This document shows positions 22,817 to 26,631 of a DNA stretch of 26,631 nt, piece after piece. The DNA is from an uncultured Campylobacter sp. (GTDB lineage: Bacteria > Actinomycetota > Actinomycetes > Mycobacteriales > Mycobacteriaceae), in the NCBI GenBank assembly GCA_943913625.1, contig CALTYW010000012.1, forward strand, positions 1 through 26,631. The letters are read 5' to 3'. A program made the translations under genes and the position numbers. Numbering within the stretch: position 1 is the first letter of the stretch; each line of letters begins with the position of its first letter. Under the pieces are notes generated by a model that saw nothing but the letters and a program-made list of their open reading frames with translations, searched no databases and was not told where the DNA came from.

Positions 22817-23566
22817 CTAGACCGCGAACCCGATGACGATGGGGATCGCGATCGCGCCCACGATGCCGATTCCGGAGCGGATGAGCTGGCGTTTGCCCGC
22901 CGGATGCGCCGAGTTGAATTGCAGCTTGCCGGGCTCGCTGGGTAAGACTGCGACGGCCATCGGGTCGCTGGGTTCGCTGTAGATGCCGGCGCCCGCCTTC
23001 ATGCTGAGAGCAGTGATGCGTTGTTGTTCTTCTGCGTCCTCTTGGATGCGCTCGTGGTCTTGCTTGGCCTGGCGGTGGAGCCGGATCGAACTCCAGATGG
23101 CCCATGCTATGTACGCGAGCATGGCCGCGATGAACACGGGGAAAGGAACGGGGACATCCGGAAACACAAGCCTGAGATGGACGAGTGACAACAGGAGTGC
23201 GGTTCCGAGGATGAGCTGGGCGACAAAGAGCTGCGTTTTGTCGATGAGCAGCTCGGCGCGCTGGGCCGCCGTTTCCGAGAACGGGAGCTGGGGTGTTATT
23301 TGGGTGTCAGGGTTTGTCGCGCGGGTCAGATTTGCTGCCGGCATGATGAGCGCCGTCCCGAGAGAGATCGCGGCCCCGATCAGCACCACCGCCATCGTGC
23401 TGAGGAAGGTCTTCGGCGCGATGCCGTCGACTTCGCCGCCGACACCGATGTGCACCGAGACCGGGTCTGGGATCGAGTCCCACCGCAGCAGCGTGTACGC
23501 GAACATCGCCGCGTAGATCAACGCGGTGGCGATGTAGAGCCTGCGGGTTTGGTCGTGATGCTGCAT
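22817..23566 (-). CDS. DUF1648-domain membrane protein
   Basis: Function unknown. The 249-residue protein starts with a membrane helix (10-28) followed by the DUF1648 signature IPDPVSVHIGVGGEVDGIAPK, then three more hydrophobic segments (about 54-78, 112-132, 142-163), a charged coiled-coil-like stretch (HRQAKQDHERIQEDAEEQQR) and a final helix at the very end (SGIGIVGAIAIPIVIGF). DUF1648 is found in SdpI-like immunity proteins and in other membrane proteins; the C-terminal layout here is not that of SdpI. No Shine-Dalgarno precedes ATG 23566; TACCGT lies 6 bases upstream. It is the first gene of the unit with the nuclease-like lipoprotein and the sirtuin. Confidence 0.8.
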   Translation of the reverse strand: MQHHDQTRRLYIATALIYAAMFAYTLLRWDSIPDPVSVHIGVGGEVDGIAPKTFLSTMAVVLIGAAISLGTALIMPAANLTRATNPDTQITPQLPFSETAAQRAELLIDKTQLFVAQLILGTALLLSLVHLRLVFPDVPVPFPVFIAAMLAYIAWAIWSSIRLHRQAKQDHERIQEDAEEQQRITALSMKAGAGIYSEPSDPMAVAVLPSEPGKLQFNSAHPAGKRQLIRSGIGIVGAIAIPIVIGFAV

Positions 23567-23572
23567 GGGATC

Positions 23573-23578
23573 ACGGTA
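23573..23578 (-). promoter_or_regulatory. -10 box of the DUF1648 gene, leaderless start
   Basis: TACCGT (complement of 23573-23578) ends 6 bases before the ATG. The identical box at the identical distance precedes the upstream ATPase gene. Confidence 0.45.
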
Positions 23579-23589
23579 GCAGCGGGTGC

Positions 23590-24711
23590 CTAATTCACCC
23601 GCCGCGGCCGGTCCTGCCGCAGCAGGTACTCGCTGAGGTAGGGCTGCGCAAACTCAACCTTGCCCCAGCCGGCGGGGAGGATGAGGTCGCGTTCGATGAG
23701 CTTGGATCGGGTGTCGCTGAGGTGGGTGGTGGGTTTATTCAGCGCTTCGGCAATGTCTGACACCTGAACAGTTCCATCCGTGGAGCTTTCAGCAAGTGCG
23801 GCCATGGTCCGGAGGTACTCGAGTTGGCGCTCCGGCACGTCCCTCACTGACGGTTGATGAACCTGTTGGCCCAAACGGTCGATAGCCGCCGGGATCACTT
23901 GATGTAACAGCGTCGGGTCGACGAAATTTACACCTTGTTCGGTTGCTGCATCCCAGGCCAGGTATCCGGTGAGCTGGACGAGGTAGGGGTAACCCTGACT
24001 GAACACGGCGGCCTCTTCGGCGGCGTCGAACGCCAGGGAGCCTTCCTTCGCGGTCTTTTCTAAGGCAAGCCGCGCGTCCTCGACTGTTAAAGGTCCGAGC
24101 TCGTAATGCCGCGCCCGGCGAAGGAACGTCGCACCCGGAAGGTTGAGCAGTTTGTTGATTCCTTGGGTGATACCAGCCATCGCTACAGCAACTGGAAGAT
24201 CGTCCCGGACCAGGTCTTGGTAGGCGATCGCGATCTGCGTCAAGTCCTCGGCCGACGCGTCTTGTACCTCGTCGATAGTGATCAGCACTCCGGATTCCCG
24301 AGTGAGCGCGATGAGCTCCCTCAGAGCGGAGGACAACCGCGGCTCCGCTTGTGTTGTGTTCACAGAGGTGCTGACTGATCCGATCCCAGCAATCGAGAAC
24401 CCCGTAATCTCCCTGCGTGATGGTTCACTCAGCCGCTGGATAGCTTCCGGGATCGTTGCGCGAATCAGGGTGTCCGCCATCCGCTCCCGGGCTGAAGCGC
24501 GAAGAACGATCCAGCCACGCGCCGCTGCGATATCCTCGATCTCATTTAGCAGCACGGTTTTCCCGATTCCCCTTGACCCGGAGATCAGCATTGAGCGATC
24601 GGGATTGCCCGCTCCACCATCCAGCGCTCGAGTGAACTCCGACAGAATAACGTCGCGCCCGGCCCATACCCTGGGACTCGCGCCGAACGTCGGCCTGAAA
24701 GGATTTTCCAT
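23590..24711 (-). CDS. AAA-type ATPase with C-terminal winged helix
   Basis: The 373-residue protein has Walker A GSRGIGKT (45-52), Walker B VLITIDEVQD (143-151, Asp147/Glu148), and an arginine-rich RRARHYELGPL that may hold sensor or finger residues. Residues ~290-365 look like a winged helix (VSDIAEALNKPTTHLSDTRS, KLIERDLI). This is the STAND/ORC-like layout of the archaeal-type ATPase family (AAA_16/ATPase_2); such proteins couple ATP binding to DNA binding or signalling. No partner gene such as a protease or nuclease domain is fused. It lacks a Shine-Dalgarno and seems leaderless, and TTGATAAA repeats overlap its promoter, suggesting autoregulation. Its base composition seems slightly lower in GC than its neighbours, a possible sign of transfer. 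Confidence 0.82.
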   Translation of the reverse strand: MENPFRPTFGASPRVWAGRDVILSEFTRALDGGAGNPDRSMLISGSRGIGKTVLLNEIEDIAAARGWIVLRASARERMADTLIRATIPEAIQRLSEPSRREITGFSIAGIGSVSTSVNTTQAEPRLSSALRELIALTRESGVLITIDEVQDASAEDLTQIAIAYQDLVRDDLPVAVAMAGITQGINKLLNLPGATFLRRARHYELGPLTVEDARLALEKTAKEGSLAFDAAEEAAVFSQGYPYLVQLTGYLAWDAATEQGVNFVDPTLLHQVIPAAIDRLGQQVHQPSVRDVPERQLEYLRTMAALAESSTDGTVQVSDIAEALNKPTTHLSDTRSKLIERDLILPAGWGKVEFAQPYLSEYLLRQDRPRRVN

Positions 24712-24717
24712 ACCGCT

Positions 24718-24723
24718 ACGGTA
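24718..24723 (-). promoter_or_regulatory. -10 box of the ATPase gene, leaderless start
   Basis: TACCGT (complement of 24718-24723) ends 6 bases before ATG 24711. It is one half of a small inverted repeat TACCG-CTA-CGGTA (24711-24723). The adjacent repeats fill its upstream spacer. Confidence 0.5.
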
Positions 24724-24726
24724 GCC

Positions 24727-24770
24727 GATTGATAAATTGATAAAGTCCGTCGGATTGATAAATTGATAAA
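24727..24770. repeat. Two 18-bp direct repeats, four TTGATAAA units, over the ATPase promoter
   Basis: GATTGATAAATTGATAAA occurs identically at 24727-24744 and 24753-24770. Each copy holds two adjacent TTGATAAA octamers (starts 24729, 24737, 24755, 24763). The proximal copy covers the -35/spacer region of the ATPase promoter, the distal copy ends 3 bases before the yaaA stop codon. It is a distinctly AT-rich island in a GC-rich genome and reads like an operator or iteron array. Confidence 0.9.
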
Positions 24771-24773
24771 TTT

Positions 24774-25460
24774 CTAGACTTGGAGCACGAGCTGGTCCCC
24801 GCGGACCTCCACCCTAAAGTGAGCGGACGCGATGTCGGCGACGTCAATAGCGGAGGAAGCGCTGTCTATGTTGGGGGAAGTTGAAAGCGCGCGGGCCAGC
24901 TCGCCCTTGTAGCGCTTATTGAAGTGGCTCACCACCTTGCCAGTGTCGGCTTGTTCGACGCGGATAGTCATCCCGCCCGCACCACCATCCGGCACGCGAC
25001 CCAGCTGCTGGTACACCCCGGAGCGCATGTCCACGACAAAGCCTTCTCCCGCCAAGACCTCCGAGATGGCTGAGCCCCACCAGGACTTCAAGGTTCGGCC
25101 GCCGAGCTTCATCCCGCCGGAGAGGCGATAGCGGGGGATGGTGTTTCCCGCACGGACCACACCGAACAGCGCGGAGCCGATGGCGAGTCGGTCGAGGGCG
25201 GTCTGGGGTAGGGAGGCTGCGTCCAGGGCGTCGTACAGCACGCCCGTGTAGCGGTACACCGCGGGCATGACCGGGGCCGACCGCAGGACCAGGTTCTCCT
25301 CGGCTTCGGCCTGTTTGCTGGCGGGGGTGTCGATGAGGGTGTGCGACAGTTCGTCGAGAAGCTTTGTGCGAATCGGGTCGAGTGAGGGGAACGACAGCTC
25401 CATGCCGTCTTGCTCGCCGCCGGGCGCTTTGGTTTCGGAGGGTGGGAGCACGATGAGCAT
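24774..25460 (-). CDS. yaaA: YaaA family peroxide-stress protein
   Basis: YaaA lowers free intracellular iron and protects against peroxide in E. coli, and the fold resembles a DNA-binding helix-hairpin-helix protein. The 228-residue product keeps the family marks LPPSETK at the start, YTGVLYDAL, IGSALFGVVRAGNTIPRYRL, VVDMRSGVY and SHFNKRYKG. Length is a little shorter than the ~255 of E. coli. There is no Shine-Dalgarno; TAGCGT ends 6 bases before ATG 25460, so it is probably leaderless. It diverges from proS; downstream lies the repeat array of the ATPase gene, and no terminator hairpin is seen between them. Confidence 0.9.
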   Translation of the reverse strand: MLIVLPPSETKAPGGEQDGMELSFPSLDPIRTKLLDELSHTLIDTPASKQAEAEENLVLRSAPVMPAVYRYTGVLYDALDAASLPQTALDRLAIGSALFGVVRAGNTIPRYRLSGGMKLGGRTLKSWWGSAISEVLAGEGFVVDMRSGVYQQLGRVPDGGAGGMTIRVEQADTGKVVSHFNKRYKGELARALSTSPNIDSASSAIDVADIASAHFRVEVRGDQLVLQV

Positions 25461-25466
25461 GGTGCA

Positions 25467-25476
25467 ACGCTAGCGC
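25467..25476. promoter_or_regulatory. Palindromic double -10 box between yaaA and proS
   Basis: ACGCTAGCGT is a perfect palindrome that reads TAGCGT in both directions. For yaaA it ends 6 bases before the ATG; for proS it would give a leader of about 34 bases. A closer TAAGAT (25503-25508) is an alternative -10 box for proS. Confidence 0.5.
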
Positions 25477-25502
25477 GTACGCACCATGACTAGGACCACG
25501 AC

Positions 25503-25508
25503 TAAGAT
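25503..25508 (+). promoter_or_regulatory. Possible proximal -10 box of proS
   Basis: TAAGAT ends 8 bases before the proS ATG and no Shine-Dalgarno lies between, which would fit a leaderless or near-leaderless transcript. Confidence 0.35.
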
Positions 25509-25516
25509 GACCAACC

Positions 25517-26631
25517 ATGATTACACGCCTGTCCTCCCTGTTCCTGCGCACGCTGCGCGAAGATCCCGCTGATGCCGAGGTGCCCAGCCACAAGCTGCTG
25601 GTGCGCGCAGGCTACGTGCGTCGCGCCGCGCCGGGTGTGTACACGTGGCTGCCGCTGGGTCTGCGCGCCGTGCGCAAGATCGAGAACGTGGTGCGCGAGG
25701 AGATGGACGCGATGGGCGCCCAGGAGCTCCTCTTCCCGGCGCTGCTGCCGCGCGAGCCCTACGAGGCGACGAACCGCTGGACCGAGTACGGCGACGATCT
25801 GTTCCGCCTGAAGGACCGCAAGGGCGCGGACATGCTGCTGGGCCCCACGCACGAGGAGATGTTCACCGCGGCGGTGAAGGACCTGTACTCCTCGTACAAG
25901 GACTTCCCGGTCACGCTGTACCAAATTCAGACGAAGTACCGCGATGAGGCGCGTCCCCGCGCCGGCATTCTGCGTGGGCGCGAGTTCGTGATGAAGGACT
26001 CGTACTCCTTCGACATGACGGACGAGGGCCTGGAGGAGTCCTACGCCGCGCACCGTGCCGCCTACCAGCGGGTTTTCGACCGCGTGGGCCTGCGCTACGA
26101 GATCTGCCGCGCGACCTCCGGCGCCATGGGCGGGTCCGCGTCCGAGGAGTTCCTGGCGTACTCCGACAACGGCGAGGACACCTTCGTCGTCTCCACCGCC
26201 GGCGATTACGCCGCGAACGTCGAGGCCGTGACAACGGTTGCGCCCGCCGCTCGTCCGATTGAAGGCCTGCCTGAGGCCGTCGAGCGCGACACGCCGGCGT
26301 CCGAGACCATCGCGGCGCTCGTGGAGTGGGCGCGGGGCGAGGGCGTGCTTGTCGACGGCCGGCCTGCCGAAGCCGCAGACACCCTCAAGTGCATGATGAT
26401 CAAGGTCGACGACCCGCGTGCGCTGAACGAGGACGGCGAGCCAGTCGGCCCGCAGCTCGTGGGCGTGCTGATCCCGGGCGACCGCGAGTTGGACGAGAAG
26501 CGCCTCGAAGCATCGCTTGAGCCGGCGACGTTCGAGCTGGCCTCCGACGAGGATTTCGCCAAGTCTTCGTTCCTGGTCAAGGGGTACGTCGGTCCGCGCG
26601 CGCTGAAGGCGAACGGTGTGAAGGTGTTGGC
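25517..26631 (+). CDS. proS: Prolyl-tRNA synthetase, N-terminal part (runs off the window)
   Basis: ProRS charges tRNA-Pro with proline. The frame is open from ATG 25517 to the end of the window, 371 codons, with no stop. Class II motif 1 (APGVYTWLPLGLRAVRKIE...FPALLPREPY) and motif 2 (YRDEARPRAGILRGREFVMKD) are present, followed after residue ~190 by the beginning of the bacterial-type editing (INS) insertion with TLKCMMIKVDD, which clears mischarged Ala-tRNA-Pro. Motif 3 and the anticodon domain lie beyond the window. There is no Shine-Dalgarno before the ATG. It diverges from yaaA with 56 bases between the start codons. Confidence 0.96.
   Translation, partial: MITRLSSLFLRTLREDPADAEVPSHKLLVRAGYVRRAAPGVYTWLPLGLRAVRKIENVVREEMDAMGAQELLFPALLPREPYEATNRWTEYGDDLFRLKDRKGADMLLGPTHEEMFTAAVKDLYSSYKDFPVTLYQIQTKYRDEARPRAGILRGREFVMKDSYSFDMTDEGLEESYAAHRAAYQRVFDRVGLRYEICRATSGAMGGSASEEFLAYSDNGEDTFVVSTAGDYAANVEAVTTVAPAARPIEGLPEAVERDTPASETIAALVEWARGEGVLVDGRPAEAADTLKCMMIKVDDPRALNEDGEPVGPQLVGVLIPGDRELDEKRLEASLEPATFELASDEDFAKSSFLVKGYVGPRALKANGVKVL

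Noticed and set aside
24727..24770. TTGATAAA array as a CRISPR or replication origin
   Set aside because: There are only two 18-bp copies with a single 8-bp spacer, no cas genes, no replication initiator and no DnaA boxes; an operator is the simpler reading.

Overview
The window looks like chromosomal DNA of a mycolate-type actinobacterium, most probably a Corynebacterium. It is GC-rich, it encodes mycothione reductase (mycothiol is specific to Actinobacteria) and malate:quinone oxidoreductase, and the order tsf - pyrH - frr - cdsA - rlmN - dxr - rseP/rip1 - ispG - penicillin-binding lipoprotein - map is the conserved corynebacterial/mycobacterial block. Many genes have no Shine-Dalgarno sequence but a TANNNT -10 box 6-8 bases before the start codon, which fits the leaderless transcription common in this group. 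I recognised no tRNA, rRNA, CRISPR array, insertion sequence or prophage, and no gene-free stretch exceeds 300 bases.

Region 1 (1-7262) holds the end of tsf with its terminator, a small reverse-strand lipoprotein, pyrH, a reverse-strand amidase that meets pyrH tail to tail in a shared CTAG, then frr and cdsA directly abutting, rlmN, a reverse-strand two-helix membrane protein (DUF2631-like), and dxr. Region 2 (7306-12450) continues the forward run: site-2 protease, ispG, a class B penicillin-binding lipoprotein and methionine aminopeptidase. dxr and ispG supply the MEP isoprenoid pathway (including the lipid carrier for the wall), cdsA supplies phospholipid, the penicillin-binding protein cross-links wall, and the site-2 protease cleaves membrane proteins. 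Two face-to-face terminators close this region.

Region 3 (12594-17902) contains two tandem paralogous exported proteins with a C-terminal membrane segment, mycothione reductase, an alpha/beta hydrolase (all reverse), and mqo on the forward strand. Region 4 (17921-20857) has a SelO-type pseudokinase AMPylase, and divergently cobA overlapping a 16S/23S rRNA guanine methyltransferase.

Region 5 (20936-25460) is the most accessory-looking part. It holds a single ORF fusing a YefM-like antitoxin to a YoeB-like toxin, a tightly coupled reverse operon (DUF1648 membrane protein, thermonuclease-like lipoprotein, SIRT5-type sirtuin), an AAA ATPase with a winged-helix end whose promoter carries four TTGATAAA repeats, and yaaA. 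The window closes with the first 371 codons of proS.

The points I find most worth attention are three. First, the fused YefM-YoeB protein, in which the position matching catalytic Glu46 of YoeB is Val. Second, the TTGATAAA repeat array over the ATPase promoter. Third, the repeated ANNNTANNNT element that places two -10 boxes back to back, sharing their TA, in four divergent intergenic regions.
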